Source of the DNA: Eleginops maclovinus
Taxonomy: Eukaryota > Chordata > Actinopteri > Perciformes > Eleginopidae
Length of the DNA: 64,000 nucleotides
Reading direction: 5' to 3'
Assembly (NCBI RefSeq): GCF_036324505.1
Contig: NC_086361.1
Coordinates: forward strand, 6,484,828 to 6,548,827
A program made the position numbers and the translations under genes. Positions within the stretch are counted from its first letter, which is position 1; every line of letters starts with the position of its first letter. Under the pieces are notes generated by a model. That model saw only the letters and a program-made list of their open reading frames with translations, was not told the origin of the DNA and did no database searches. Below are positions 27,372 through 41,877 of this stretch, one piece after another.

Positions 27372-27505
27372 CATAGTCAATATTCAAAGATTCAAAGGCT
27401 TTAATGTCATGTGCACATTAGCTCCTTCAACAATGAAACATAGTTATATACGACAAAACACAATACAACAATTACAAAAATAAAAATAGTGCAAGAAGAA
27501 GTCTA
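27372..27505 (-). mobile_element. LINE 3' end remnant, minus strand
   Basis: Read on the minus strand it gives TTGCACTATTTTTATTTTTG, GGAGCTAATGTGCACATGAC, then ATTAAAGCCTTTGAATCTTTG. This is the same order as the 3' UTR of the 39-kb LINE (TTGCACTATTTTATTTATG...AATAAAGCCTTGAACCTTGAA) but much more diverged. It is an old copy or a sister family, and no coding part is seen. Confidence 0.7.
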
Positions 27506-28999
27506 TATACACCTAAATATAATATGTTATAAGGACAGAATGTAAAATGTAATAGTGTACAGTAAAATGAAACTAAATACTGTTTATTTACTTTTTACAG
27601 TTTTGAAGCCTGAAGTTCTCCCTTTTGGACTTTGCCATCTTGGATTTTGGCCAGCACCATTTGGGATATCAACAAATATCAACCAAACGCCAAATCAGAG
27701 GCATCCAAATTGTTACACATTACAGTTCATGAAGTGAAAACACTCTGGCAAAGGGTGAACAGATTACGACAAAAGGGAGAGAACACCATGACTGGAAAAA
27801 GCCCAGGGCGTAATTTTACAATCAGGGTAGTCACGCCCTATAGCATACCATGCTTTATCGTCTATTTTATTCTAATGGGTCCATCATTTACAAAATGAAC
27901 ATCATTCTGTATCAAAGATGACGTGAAACTAGTGATTAAGACTTTTAACCCATTAGGAAAATGTTGAACCAGGTCATAAATCAAGTGAGTATTAGGATAT
28001 ACAATTGGACAATTGAGTCGCCCCATGTTAACAATTAGAGAGAATGCAAGCACAAGGCACTTCAGCATTGACCTTTATTTTCTGATCCGAAGGTTGCTAC
28101 CTTGTCTTAACAGTCAGTCACTTTTTGCACCAGAGCCCACATTGTCTGGGTTTTCCGTCTTTTCCTTTGCAGCAGCTGGTTAAACAGAAAGTACTGAACA
28201 TACAGGGAAATAACTAGTGGTTCGTCTTTTGTTTTTACTAAACGTGCTAATTTACAGACTGTGTTTGAGGTGTGAGTACACGTTTCATACTACTATAGTC
28301 AACACAGTCCATATGCCAGTATTGCACATCATTGTAAATAAAAAACAATCTTAGGAGGTAAAAATTGCCTTTAAATAAAACCCACGACTCTCTCAGCCAG
28401 CTCTTTAAAATGCATGCAATACATATGTAAATATAGATCTGCACACTTATACAAATTTTGACATGTGAGATAGATGGTTCACCGCTGGCCCAAGAACAAA
28501 CAGTCTGGATGGAAATCAACAAGCAGAAGATGATTGTGTGCCTTGGAGGCTTGTCTGTCCACCTCCCTCTCAGCTTTCATGTGTGCACAAAGACAAGAGA
28601 TGAAGGGGGAGACTCTGGGTTTACCTGCTGCTTTGCTGAAAAAACAAACTACTTTTGATTCAGAAAACTTCTTCCAAACATAAAAGATCCAGTTTAAAGT
28701 GCTAGGAAATCAAGACTCTCTTCTTGAGATGCCAGGTTATACCGAGTTTCATCAGCCCAACAGGTAGAAATCTATTACACACAAGCAATTTTTAGAGCTG
28801 AATGCAATACAGCAAAAGCTTGCATTTTTATAGATCTGGAGTCATAGAGGGTGAAAAGGATCGCCCTCTTTGACAGCTTCCACGTCTTGAACTGATGGTA
28901 TCTAATAGCATATCTGAGGGGGGATTTTTAACCCCCCTTTAAAAATCAATGATTACACTTTGCAGTCATTTAAATCAAGCTATTTCCTATTTTTGCTAC
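27506..28999. other. Gene-free stretch, nothing recognised
   Basis: No gene or named repeat. Near 28917-28952 G-run and C-run segments with A/T runs can pair weakly with each other. Confidence 0.5.
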
Positions 29000-29153
29000 A
29001 GCGGGGCTTCCGCTTGCCTCGAACGGCAGAGAAGCAGCGCTGTGTGGAAACTTGATCAACTACTCCAGGGGCAACATGCTGATCTGTGGCTCGATCTGCC
29101 TCCCCGATGCGCCCTGCAATTTATGTGCCTCTATCTGCACTGAGGGGAGATGA
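29000..29153 (+). other. Possible terminal exon (weak candidate)
   Basis: A pyrimidine-rich stretch ending TTTTTGCTACAG (AG at 29000-29001) is followed by a frame open from 29004 to a TGA at 29151-29153. The 49 residues are Cys- and Leu-containing without low complexity. The composition is GC-richer than the surroundings. I recognise no domain, see no upstream partner exon, and the open length is within chance, so this is a candidate only. Confidence 0.2.
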
Positions 29154-29216
29154 ATCACAGAGGAAAGGGTGCTATCCCGCTTTCAAGCTACTGCCAAATA
29201 CTGCTACACAAAGACA

Positions 29217-30239
<1,023 letters not shown>

Positions 30240-30990
30240 TGCAGGGTATGGTATTTAAGAAGATACAAACTTAACGTATTATTTTCACTTAGCAGCTTTC
30301 CACTGTTCACATCCATCGGTGCACACACAAGCTGAAATTCCATTCATTGACATCTGTGGTAAATAAACACATTCACTTTAAAAACAACCAGACAAACCTG
30401 AAGAAAAATCAACAAGTTTTGGAAGTGAAGTTTGCCATATTAACTTACGATGTATAAATATATATACATAAATATATATATATGAAAAAAAAAAAAAAAT
30501 CTATATTTTGTTTCTGCTGCCAAGAAGTAGTGCACCATTTGTTAACCCAGGTCTAGTATAGAGGGATAAACAAAAGTACATATTTGATTTTAAAGCACTA
30601 AGCGTCCTTCCACTGTTCTCAAAAATTCACACCTCGCACCACAGCAGCACCCCAAATCATGCACACAGTGCCATCTGTGGGGTGACACATTTTACTAACC
30701 TCATCACAACTAATGTGCGATTTGATTCTATGTACAAACAGCATGATAAACCTGAAGAAAAATCTACAAGTTTTGGGAGTTCAGATTGCCATTTCAATGA
30801 TAACAATGTAGTGTTTTCTACTCTCTGCTGGGTTGCGTGAACTTTTATAAATGCAGGTTTCAGTATAGAAGAAAATAAAAATTGCGTTCCATTAAAGCTT
30901 CTTTCCAACGTTAACATACATTTTTGCACACGCTGACCAACATTCACACATTGCACTCCAACTCATGCACAAATTGCCGTCCCCTGACTG
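30240..30990. repeat. Diverged tandem repeat, unit about 300-350 bp
   Basis: Landmarks recur in the same order. CTTTCCACTGTTCAC (30296), CCTTCCACTGTTCTC (30606) and CTTTCCAACGTTAAC (30901) mark unit starts. ACCTGAAGAAAAATC followed by CAAGTTTTGG recurs at about 30396 and 30749. A CAGG..AGTATAGA..ATAAA block precedes the unit starts. About 2.5 units are visible, with many substitutions and indels, plus an AT/poly-A expansion (30455-30499) in the first. The function is unknown. Confidence 0.75.
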
Positions 30991-31644
30991 TAATCCAGTA
31001 TAGCTTAGTGGTGAGTTATAGCCCATTATTCCCTTGCTATACAACAGCCTTCACACTATGGAGGTAGGAGATAGCACTCCTCAGGCGCTAAGCACTCACA
31101 CAAAGGCTATTCTACCTTGTGTATGAGAGGAAGCCAGCGAGGAACCTGGGCTGCTTATCAGTATATACTGGGCCACAAATGGAGGAGAGTACTATGTGTG
31201 TGGGTGTGTTAGTGAGTGTGTGAGAGAGAGCATCCATCCCAGAGGTGTCAGAGTTATCTCCTGAGGCCAGAGAGAAAGAGTGAGGCAGGAGGTGAAGGCA
31301 AGACAGAGATGGATGGAGAGAGGAAGAGAGGTAGAGGGAGGAGAGACATTAACAAAGCGGGGGAAAAAAGTTGGAAACAGATGGACACAGAGGGTAAGTG
31401 CTGTCAGCGATGTGCAGGGAGGCGTGTAAGACATGGTCAGTGTGTCAGAGGCGGTATCTGTTCCACAGTAACATGCTAGCTGGACACACACACGCATTTG
31501 GGGAACCAGCTGATGCTCCCCATCACACACCCCATCTCCAATGGCCCAGGCAGAGCTATGTGACATCCAATGATTGGAAAATAATTCTGAACTCAGGACA
31601 TTCTGCGTGAACTCAGGCTGCTAACGGAACACTGAGCCCTTTAA
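30991..31644. other. Gene-free stretch with purine-rich patch
   Basis: 31215-31395 is purine-rich (GAGAGAGAG, GGAGGAGAG). Its frames on both strands are low-complexity or featureless. Nothing else is recognised. Confidence 0.5.
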
Positions 31645-31948
31645 AAGAGACCTTATTATGCTTTTTGCTGTTTTCTATTTCCTGTAGTGTGTTATATAGG
31701 TTTTTTTGCAAGTAAATGGTCTGCAAAGGCTCAAATCCAAAGTTTCTTCCAGAGGGAGTTTCTTTCCCATACACTTCCCCCCTGCTTGAAACGCATCCAT
31801 TGGACTGCTTTGTTTAATTCCCTAACCTAGTGACATCACAACGTAACACTCACACTTCTATTGGCTAGAATTCCAACATAGTGTTCGTGATGGGCTAAGG
31901 GGTTGGACATCTCTAAGCGGTTGACCAAGTATTTAGTCCAGCTAATGA
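31645..31948 (-). mobile_element. TTAA-type MITE copy, truncated
   Basis: It starts at TTAA (31641-31644) with AAGAGACCTTATTATGC, then CCTGTAGTGTGTTATATAGG, GTAAATGGTCTGCAAAGG, CAGAGGGAGTTTCTTTCCC, CCCCCCTGCTTGAAACGC, TGACATCACAACGTAACAC, TTCTATTGGCTAGAA and CATCTCTAAGCGGTTGACCA, stopping around 31948. It is the reverse of the 43793 copy, with the far end lost. It shows the region that is replaced by a GT array in the 5-kb copy. Confidence 0.88.
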
Positions 31949-34900
31949 ACAGCCATCACTGAGGCTCATCATCATTTAAATTAACAAGGTTCAGTGCAAT
32001 GTTGTTTTTTGGATCTAATACTGAGTAAGAGTCGTTTAAATTTAAAATGCTTTAACAAACAATATCCCGAGCTATATGATGTTACTCATGGCTTACCAAA
32101 GTGAGACCAAAAGTCTGGCGAGTCATAAGGTTCAACTTTGCCGCCATATGTGCATACAAAGAGGACATGAGTTCTTACAGATAATAGAAAGAGTAGTAAG
32201 AAAAGAGAGGTGAAATAAGAAAGGGGAAAGGTATTAGTCAGACACTGTTCAACCTATAGAAGCATTACTAAGGGTTGGTTCAAAGAAAGCCTGAGCCAGC
32301 TTAACTATAAGCTTTATCAAAAAATTAAAGTCTTAAGCTTTAGATTTGATTTAGTTTTAATTTAGCTTCCTTGAGGAGAAAATGGTTTGAGCAACGCTGA
32401 ACTGACCTATTTCAGAACTGATTAAATGGAACAATTAAACAGCTTATGTTTTTACTTGTCTATAAAGGCTATTTGTAAGCGATCATATTATATATTCATT
32501 CAATAGTCAGCCATGTAAACATCTTAATGACACATCAAAATTATTTTACTTGTTGGTTTTAGAAAAGATATAGCTTCTTTTAGCAGGTGTTTACCGTCTT
32601 AACTCCGAGGGAATATTTCCCTAAACACAGCGTACAGCTGAGGCCAATGGGCATAATCATTACAAATCCTCAAGAGGAGCGCATAAATGTCTGTAGACTT
32701 CTAAATTTCATTATAATTAATTCAGAACCTGCTGAGATATTTCAGCCTGGATCAAAGAGGTCACGTTGATAAACAGCCCATGCTTTTCTCATCTCTCTGA
32801 CCTGCCTGTGGACACTCTTCAAAATATATTTTGATCATCATCAATAATTTACTAATGTGGAGCAGAGCTTCACATCACATTTAATATAAATTAGGGTTAG
32901 AGGAACAAAGCAATTTGATCAAATATACAAATGTTCCGATTTATAAAGAAGAATAAAGCACTACCTCAATCACACAAACTGGTAATAACATTTGATTTCA
33001 AAAGTAATCAAAGTAAATGGGCCAATACGTGAGCCCAACACACACAAGTGTTCCAGGAAAGGTTCTTAATCTTATAAAAACACGTTTTCCTCATTCAGCA
33101 CCAATGGTTGGAGGCAAACAGGCAATTCACTGCGCACATTAGGATTCACCCTCACACATCCACACACCTGGGTTCAGGCAGCAGACTTGAGCAGACACCT
33201 GCTCTCTTGCCTGGAGTTGCTGTGAGCAGGTGAGGAAAAGCTCAACTGCTATGACAAGCTAACACACACCAACACAATTCCTCGGGGAGGGAGAAGAAAG
33301 GAGGAACACAGAGATGGAAGGAGTGAGGTGGAAGAGAGAGCCGCCAGCTGGGATGCAGGTGGGTTCATTCTGCCTGATAAGGATGGAGGGGGATGCAAGA
33401 AAAGAAAAGGAGAAAAATGTGTGAGTGTTGGAGAGAAAAAGCAGAGCGTGGAGGTGAGGAGTCAGCAGGTTAATCCTGGTGGGAATAAAGAGATTGACAG
33501 AGTTGAGTGAATCTCTATCAATCTCTGGAGCCCAAACTGACTGAGTGACCTCATGATTGACTGGCGGCCTGGCAGAAATCCCTCTGTGATAACTGACACA
33601 CTGCTGGCACACTGACTCAATGGCTGGCTGGCTTTATAAGTCTCTCTAAAGATGCTCTGTTTATGTAAACTATCACTTAAATACACGAGTGAATGCATGA
33701 CTGATTGGAGAGATGACTAATTATTGTTCCCTGTTAACCAATCAACCATTGGATTTTAATTCTACTCCAGATGGTGGCTTGACCCATTAATAAACCGTCC
33801 AGAGAATGCAGCAGTACATGATATGAACAAAAGTAAGTGGACATGATTGAACGCAAGTTTCATTGTTTGGCTGAGAGCCTTTACTTCCAAATTAATTGTC
33901 ATTTCTTTTAAAACTTTCTCAGCTTTTTCTCTTGTTTTCTTTTCAAGATATTGGATACTTTTACTTGCTTTGGTAGCAAACAGTTCTTCAGTTGCAACAA
34001 CCAGAGAAAAAGATGGCCAAAATTGTGTATTGCCACAACAAGAAATTACCTTATCAATTAAGTTTCAAGGGAAAAGTATATTATCTGGGATTACATTTGT
34101 TTTGGACTTTTGGACGATAACAATTACGGCTCTGATAAGAGTCTGATGAGGCCTGTTAGGGTTAAGTTATTTTTTACTAACGTTTGTAACTTTAATAATG
34201 TCAGAAGTAACTATCTTAAACAATCCTGCATGTTTGACTTATCAAAAGCAATTAAATATGTTAATAAAACATAACCAAGCAAAATCTTCGTGCTTTTGTT
34301 TGTATAAATTTACAACATTAATCATTTGTTTAAACTGCAACCATAGCTAATCTGGGAGAAGATATTACCTCCTCAAAACGAAAGAGACAATTGTCAATTA
34401 GGAAAAAAGAATGGTAACTAATATCCACAAACAAATGTTGTTTTAGACAAAAGGGGTCTCCCAACTTTATCTTAAGAGCGTATTTATACAGTCTATGGTT
34501 AAGAGCTTTGAGAAGGCTCTTTCCTGTTTCAACATGTGAAACCCATGTGCAAAAACCCAGTTAAAAAATGAATTTCCAAGTTTGATATGGAAGAACTTGA
34601 CTGCATCGAGCTCTGACTTCTACCCCATCCAACATTTTGGAAATTAATTGGATTACAGATCAGCATGGCCCCTATCACGCAACCAATGCTGTTGAGTCTG
34701 AATGCAGCCAGGCTCTTCATACTCTTTGCAATCGCACATTTCCTGCTTTTAATTTAAGTTCTAATGATTATGATATGACCTTGAAATTTGCCTGGGACTT
34801 TATAGAAAATTGGTTCAAGTTCACTGTGGCAATTTACCCGTTACTGTATACAGTATATAGTAGATTATGTAACCCAAGAAAAAAAGAAACAATTCAAACC

Positions 34901-35552
34901 ACTTCTTTCACATAGTAGGTTACATGCTGTTAATTCTGGTTGATAAATTACTTAATTTATTCAGTGTTTAATTTCCAGTCTCTTTGTTAGCACATGCTAA
35001 TTGAGATTGTTAAAGGTGTATATCTGGGGAGTGAGCAAGTGTTAACTATAACAAAGGGGACTGTAATCCAATCAATTTATTTAAAACATTTATTCTGATC
35101 ACTGCAGGAAGTGTTTTCTCCTGTTTTAATACTCACTCAACTTCACCGTCAGCAGCTGTAACAGCACTGCTTAGTGAGACAGCTGTTTGACTTTGACACA
35201 CTAGTGTAGATGATGAGTCTACTGACACTCCTTACGTCTTGTCTGCACTAAGTGTATATCCTGTTCCAGTTTGTCCTGCTCTGTCTGTGTCAGCTGTGAT
35301 GTTCCTTGTAATGCATCACCGTCATTTAACCAAGTCAAATTCTGTTTGCCACCACTGTAGCTGGCACATCAAGACGACAGTGATTCTAATTGTCTTTTTG
35401 AAAGATCACAGCAGAAACAGCTTGCATTCAACTTCTCCTCTCTGATCCTTTTTTTGAACATAGACAAATCTAATCCAGTACTTTTGGGAGTTGCAGTAGG
35501 TGTTTAAAGTGTTTAAGTGGTTGAGTTAGAAAAAGTGATCTGGCAGACAGTC
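31949..35552. other. 3.6-kb gene-free stretch
   Basis: No gene recognised. 33285-33500 is purine-rich. The 99-codon frame at 33847-34146 is hydrophobic at its start but matches nothing I know and is bounded by AT-rich DNA. Confidence 0.45.
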
Positions 35553-35559
35553 GGACCAC

Positions 35560-36016
35560 CAGTGACGTGCGGTGAAGTTCATGGCTGGTGAGGCACTGAC
35601 GTCATCACAATCAGATTTGAACTGGACTCACTAGCACCCACTGCCATGAGGCAGGAGAACTGCGTGCCTCACCTAGTCTCTCTTCGCAGCGGTTTTGCTC
35701 AGCACAAGAGACACGTTACAGACATACAGTTGACAAAAAACACTGTATATTATATACACCAGCTAAAGTATGGAAATGAGTTAATATAGCCAGAGTGTTT
35801 TGAACATTTATAATACATAATACAGACAGACAGCAGTTACAGTCTCACTGTATTTTGGATAAAAAATAATGTAAAACTGGTGAAATTAAAAGGAAAATAA
35901 CTTTATAATACAAACAACTGGATAAATATGATCATTACATTTATTTCTTCATTTTACTTTTCATGATGACAGGTGAGGCACGGCCTCACCTGCCTCCCCT
36001 CACCGCACGTCACTGG
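35560..36016. mobile_element. hAT-like non-autonomous DNA transposon, complete
   Basis: A 457-bp element with terminal inverted repeats CAGTGACGTGCGGTGA (35560-35575) and TCACCGCACGTCACTG (36001-36016), perfect over 16 bp. An identical 7-bp GGACCAC flanks both ends (35553-35559 and 36017-36023). Subterminal GGTGAGGCAC blocks are inverted too, and GTGAGGCACGGCCTCAC forms a local palindrome near the right end. The CAG..CTG ends fit the hAT superfamily, which normally makes an 8-bp duplication, so the family call is inference. There is no ORF, so it must have been moved by a transposase from elsewhere. Confidence 0.85.
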
Positions 36017-36023
36017 GACCACC

Positions 36024-38832
36024 TGCATCACTGCTTGTCTGGATGATTGCTACAATAGAAGTTGTATGCAAGTTTCCCTTTAAAGATTCATTCTACATTC
36101 ATCCTCTGTAATCTGTAAAACGAAGCTCAACAGTCTCTCATTCAATGCCTTACAAAGAGCCTTGTTGTAAATGTTTAATGTTAACAACTAGGAGCCTTGA
36201 AGTGTTGGCCTATTTCCAGACAAAGGCTGGGACTTATAAAAACCTGATAGATGATGCAACTGATTGTGCATGAAAAACATTCTAACATCTAAAACATTGA
36301 CCTATGTGTGTAGACATACAAGTGCAAAAGTAATAAAGATTACAATGATTTTGTAATGATCTTAGAAGTCCATTTTTGTATATTTACCAATGACCGTGGG
36401 CTAGGTTTTAAGGTTAATACAGGCAAAAAATATACTTTTAGCTTTCATGACATGTCTTCTTTCAGACAGATATAAAAATATATATTCTTTGGCTCTTCAC
36501 CTGCATTTTCTAATCCTCAAATCAGAACATACTTCTTAAGTTTTGTTAGAATTTCTGTAGAAGCTTCTCTCAAAAAACGTGCTAGAAATGAGCCTGAAAG
36601 GAAATATCTAGTGTCCTCCTAGCCCTGACAGCTGCTCTGACTTTTTTCTTTCACATTTTAGAAAGAGAGCGGCTCTCTGAGCTGCAGCATTAATTGCTAT
36701 CCTGACAGACTCTCAACTTTCTTTTTCGTTGCTCAAATGCGAAACAAAACGACCAAATAAAAACTGTGGCATGGCACTGACCTGTTAGGGAGTGCATTTT
36801 CTACACCGGATCTTTTTTGGGTCTTTTGCTTAATTTCACGCTGAATGACGAGCACATATATACGCAGTTTGTTATTTTTGTTTCCTTCACTTTTTATGGC
36901 TGATTGTCGGAGTTAACAAGGTGGGATGTGAGGCGCTCGAGATAAAAATTACAACTTGATTGAAACTGACATGTGGAATGTTGTGTGATTAAAGGTTACA
37001 CCTGTTTTAATAGATTGGGTTATGTTTCACATTAGACACACTTTGTCTTTTCCTCTTCAATCATGTGGAACCCAAGTACTTTTTCAAATATTTGGCAGCA
37101 GATCATTCCAGTGTAACATATGATGTCTCACCAAAAGTGAAAAAGTGACTTCTTCAGATGCTATATCTGTAAAGACAGTTTTAAGAGCAGATGAGGTGAT
37201 GAAGAGGAGAAGAAAGTATGTGCACTACTTGATAAACAAAGACATATAGAGCAAGCCTGAGGCCATACGCTCTGTGGTCCATTAAATCACACAAATGGAG
37301 CTATCGAGAGAATGTCAATAAGATAAGGAGCATATCAAAGAGATCACTACGATCCTATCAACAGAGACTGACAGATGGAGACTGAAGGACAGACGAATCA
37401 CATTAAGGAAGAGAAGCTGGAAGTCCTGACATCCAACAGTCAGTCAAGCACGAAATAACTTGCAATGTCTACACATAAAACAACTCAACTGAAGAAACTG
37501 AAAAAAGAACTTTTACGACTACAAATGTAAAACTCTCCTTGACATAAATATTTCCTCACAGCATTGTAAGCAAAATGGACTCAAGATCGTGAGAAGCACT
37601 GGAAAGGAGAAAGGGAGGGGGGTGGTTACCTGTGTAACCATTGGAGACAGCTGAAGTGCTTTTTACGTGACATAAGCTTTTTACATGACAGTTTAAATGA
37701 AAAATTCCCCTCCTGGGTGAGACGCGCCTCGTCTTTTTAAAGTACCGTGAAAGTCGTTTCTGATGTGGCCGCGGTGCCCGTCTCAGCTGCCTGTGCCAAA
37801 AACAAATTGCTGCCATTGCAGCTTGATGAGGAGGAAGGGCGAGCCTGCAGTTCGTACCTTTTCATTACTCAACATGTCTGACAGCTTATCAACACCCCGT
37901 TTAAAAAATCCCTCCTTTCAAAAGGCTTGAGAGGCTGAGTCAGGGGGGGGGGTGACAGAAAGAGTCTAAATGGGAGGGATAGCAAAGGAAAGAAGCAGGA
38001 AGAGTAAAATAAAGTGATTATATCTAAGTAAGTTAATCAAATCTAAGGTTCAACCCAGGTAGGGATGATACAACAGAGGAAACCCAGAGAAGTAAGAAAG
38101 CAAATTAGAAAGAATGTATCTTTTTTTAAGAGATCTTTAACCCAGCACTCCATGGAAAAATAAAATCCACTGTACCCAACTTCATCAACTCTGAAAAAAA
38201 AAATGTTTCACTACACAAGGTAACATTAAATGAGTCATTGTAAGTTGTATAATCCTGTTTGATAGTATTTCAAACTTATGTTTAGTGTTTTGTTGTCGGA
38301 AAAACATTCATTCAATATGGACATCTTGAAATGTATTGTATTCTATCTGGTAACACAAACATAGCCACTAATGGAGGCCATTGTGATTAAGTAATTATCA
38401 GTTAAGACACTTCCAGATTCAAATCAACTGCAAAATGCAGGATTATTTATTGTAAATGGGAAACCTCAATTTAGGACTAAAACTTTAATTTACCATACAT
38501 TTGACATATTATTTAGATCAGAAACATTTCTCTTATTGCATAATTGGAAGGAAAACCGTGCACTCTGCTGTCAGAGAACCCATCAGAGCTGGCAGACTCG
38601 TCCCCCTGCAGGTGATCGCACCACGGCGCGTCGGCCGGGTGACATCGAAGGTGTTCACATTTGTGGGAAAATGTCCTAAGGCGTGAGCAACCATCCGTTC
38701 AACTCTAAGTAGAGAGGCGGAGAGGAGAAGGCCCCTGGAGGTGAAGGAAAAGAAAGTCTTGGCTGCAACACCTGACAAGTTGGTATGTTCTAAAGAAAGC
38801 GATGTGGGCCTTAATTTACTCCAGCTGAAGAT
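36024..38832. other. Gene-free stretch with CpG-bearing patches
   Basis: Mostly AT-rich with nothing recognised. Two patches, 37715-37850 and 38560-38660, are richer in CG dinucleotides. Frames there (for example 38501-38686) carry no domain I know. A GGGGGGGGG run lies at 37943-37952. Confidence 0.45.
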
Positions 38833-38838
38833 CTATGC

Positions 38839-39502
38839 TATTGATCTATTGATCACAGACGGCGACGAGACGGCGTACAGAGAGGAGGTCAGAGCCCTGA
38901 CAACTTGGTGCCAGGACAACAACCTCCATCTCAACGTCAGCAAAACAAAGGAGCTGATTGTGGACTACAGGAAGAGGCAGAGAGAGGCACACACACCCAT
39001 CACCATCGACGGGAATCCTGTGGAGAGAGTCAGCAGCTTCAGGTTCCTCGGGGTAAACATCAGTGAGGACCTGACATGGACACATCACACCAGGGTCATA
39101 TCCAAGACGGCTCGACAGCGGCTCTTCTTCCTCCGCAGGCTGCGGAAGTTCAACATGGACTCCAGGATACTCTGCAACTTCTACAGGTGCACCATCGAGA
39201 GTATCCTGACTGGCTGCATCACCGCCTGGTATGGCAGTTGCACCGCCCTCAACCGTAAGACTCTACAGAGGGTGGTGAAAACTGCTCAGCACATCACCAG
39301 GACGGAGCTGCCATCCATGGAGGACCTCTACACCCAGCGGTGTAGGAAGAAGGCCGGTAGGATATTAAAGGACCCCCATCACCCCAGCAACAATCTGTTC
39401 TGTCTGCTGCCGTCTGGCAGACGGTACCGCAGCATCCGGACCAAGACCACCAGACTCAGGGACAGTTTTATACCACAGGCTATAAGACTGCTGAACTCCT
39501 GA
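38839..39502 (+). pseudogene. LINE reverse transcriptase, C-terminal fragment
   Basis: An open frame of about 220 codons, read from ITDGDETAYREEVRALTTWC through the motif RFLGVNISEDLTW, a basic LFFLRRLRKF helix, AWYGSC, and a C-terminal SFIPQAIRLLNS. In intact elements the catalytic F(A)DD motif lies about ten residues upstream of the first residue here. The fragment therefore has no active site, endonuclease domain or start codon of its own. The in-frame ATG at 38741 is in unrelated flanking DNA. In databases the FLGV...AWYG stretch of such proteins is often labelled with the AlkB-homologue-8 N-terminal domain name (recalled, not checked). The intact frame means the copy is young, not that it is functional. 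Confidence 0.88.
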
Positions 39503-39936
39503 GCTGTGTAAATGTCTACTCACATCTGTTTATAGTACACACATACATATATATATATATATATACTGTATATTATACACATCTGCCATACATATCTGTT
39601 TATAGTACACATATCTATATATTGTACATATCTGCCATATATATCTGCTATACATAATATATGCATCTGTCCATACCTCCTCATTCAACAGTGTAAAGTG
39701 TTTAAATACTTTCAATGTATTCCACATACGTATATATTTCACATCCTCAAATCTTTATTGCTGTTACTGTAAATATTCTTCTCTCTTTTTGCACTATTTT
39801 ATTTATGTTATTTGCACCATGTATGTTGAGTTGTTGGAGGAGCACGCGACATAAGATTTTCATTGCCAACATATACGCTGTATCTGCTGTGCATATGACA
39901 AATAAAGCCTTGAACCTTGAACCTTGAACCTTGAAC
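38839..39936 (+). mobile_element. 5'-truncated CR1/L2-like LINE
   Basis: About 1.1 kb: the C-terminal part of the reverse-transcriptase ORF (to the TGA at 39500-39502), an AT-rich 3' UTR with a TATATA run (39547-39566) and TTGCACTATTTTATTTATG, then AATAAAGCCTTGAACCTTGAA with the CCTTGAA unit repeated four times as the tail. CTATGC occurs immediately before (38833-38838) and after (39937-39942), a plausible 6-bp target duplication. By eye it is nearly identical to the 13.2-kb copy, so the family was active fairly recently. The clade assignment (CR1/L2/Rex1 group) is inference. Confidence 0.87.
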
Positions 39937-39970
39937 CTATGCCTTTAATATCAATTCAACCAAAGTAAAA

Positions 39971-40400
39971 AAAACAGGCCCTCTTACACTTTCTTGTAGT
40001 GCGTTTTTTGTGTGCATGTAACTGGTCTGCAAAGCCTAAAATCCTTGTGTTCCCTCTAGAGGGAGTTTCTCTCCCACGCACTTCGCCTCCATTGGACTCC
40101 TTTGTTTACTTCTGTAATATAGTGGCATTAATATGTAACACTTGTGCTTCTATTGTTTAGTTCAACACATTGTAAGTGATAGGCTAAGAGACGGAACAGC
40201 TCTAAGCGGTTGACCAATCACAACAGGGCTGACCAGCTAACCAATCAGAGGAGACTGGGCTCTGGTTTCAGACAGGATGAAAAGAGGTTCTGCAGCACAG
40301 GCAGGATGAGAAAAATAAAGAGCTTTTTGAACATTAAAGCATGGACATACTTGTAGAGGAACAATTTACAAATATGAACCCTGTAAATTAGCATAATATG
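39971..40400 (-). mobile_element. TTAA-type MITE copy, nearly full length
   Basis: Reverse orientation: CAGGCCCTCTTACAC, CTTGTAGTGCGTTTTTTGTG, CTGCAAAGCCTAAAATCC, CTAGAGGGAGTTTCTCTCC, TCCATTGGACTCCTTTG, CTCTAAGCGGTTGACCAATC, CTAACCAATCAGAGG, CTCTGGTTTCAGACAG, GCAGCACAGGCAGGATGAG, AATAAAGAGCTTTTTGAACA and TTAGCATAATATG. Both ends are degraded, so no clean TTAA pair remains. It carries the two CCAAT-box-like segments typical of the family. Confidence 0.88.
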
Positions 40401-41873
<1,473 letters not shown>

Positions 41874-41877
41874 TTGA

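Noticed and set aside
30240..30990. CRISPR-like direct repeats
   Set aside because: Units are ~300 bp and diverged, with no short identical repeats or regular spacers, and the DNA is vertebrate in character.
33847..34146. 99-codon frame with hydrophobic start, possible signal peptide
   Set aside because: The hydrophobicity comes from T-rich sequence. No cleavage-site pattern, domain or splice context supports a gene.
38741..38838. N-terminal part of the 253-codon frame ending at 39502
   Set aside because: The first ~33 codons lie upstream of the putative LINE border and target duplication, so they are flanking DNA joined by chance to the LINE ORF.
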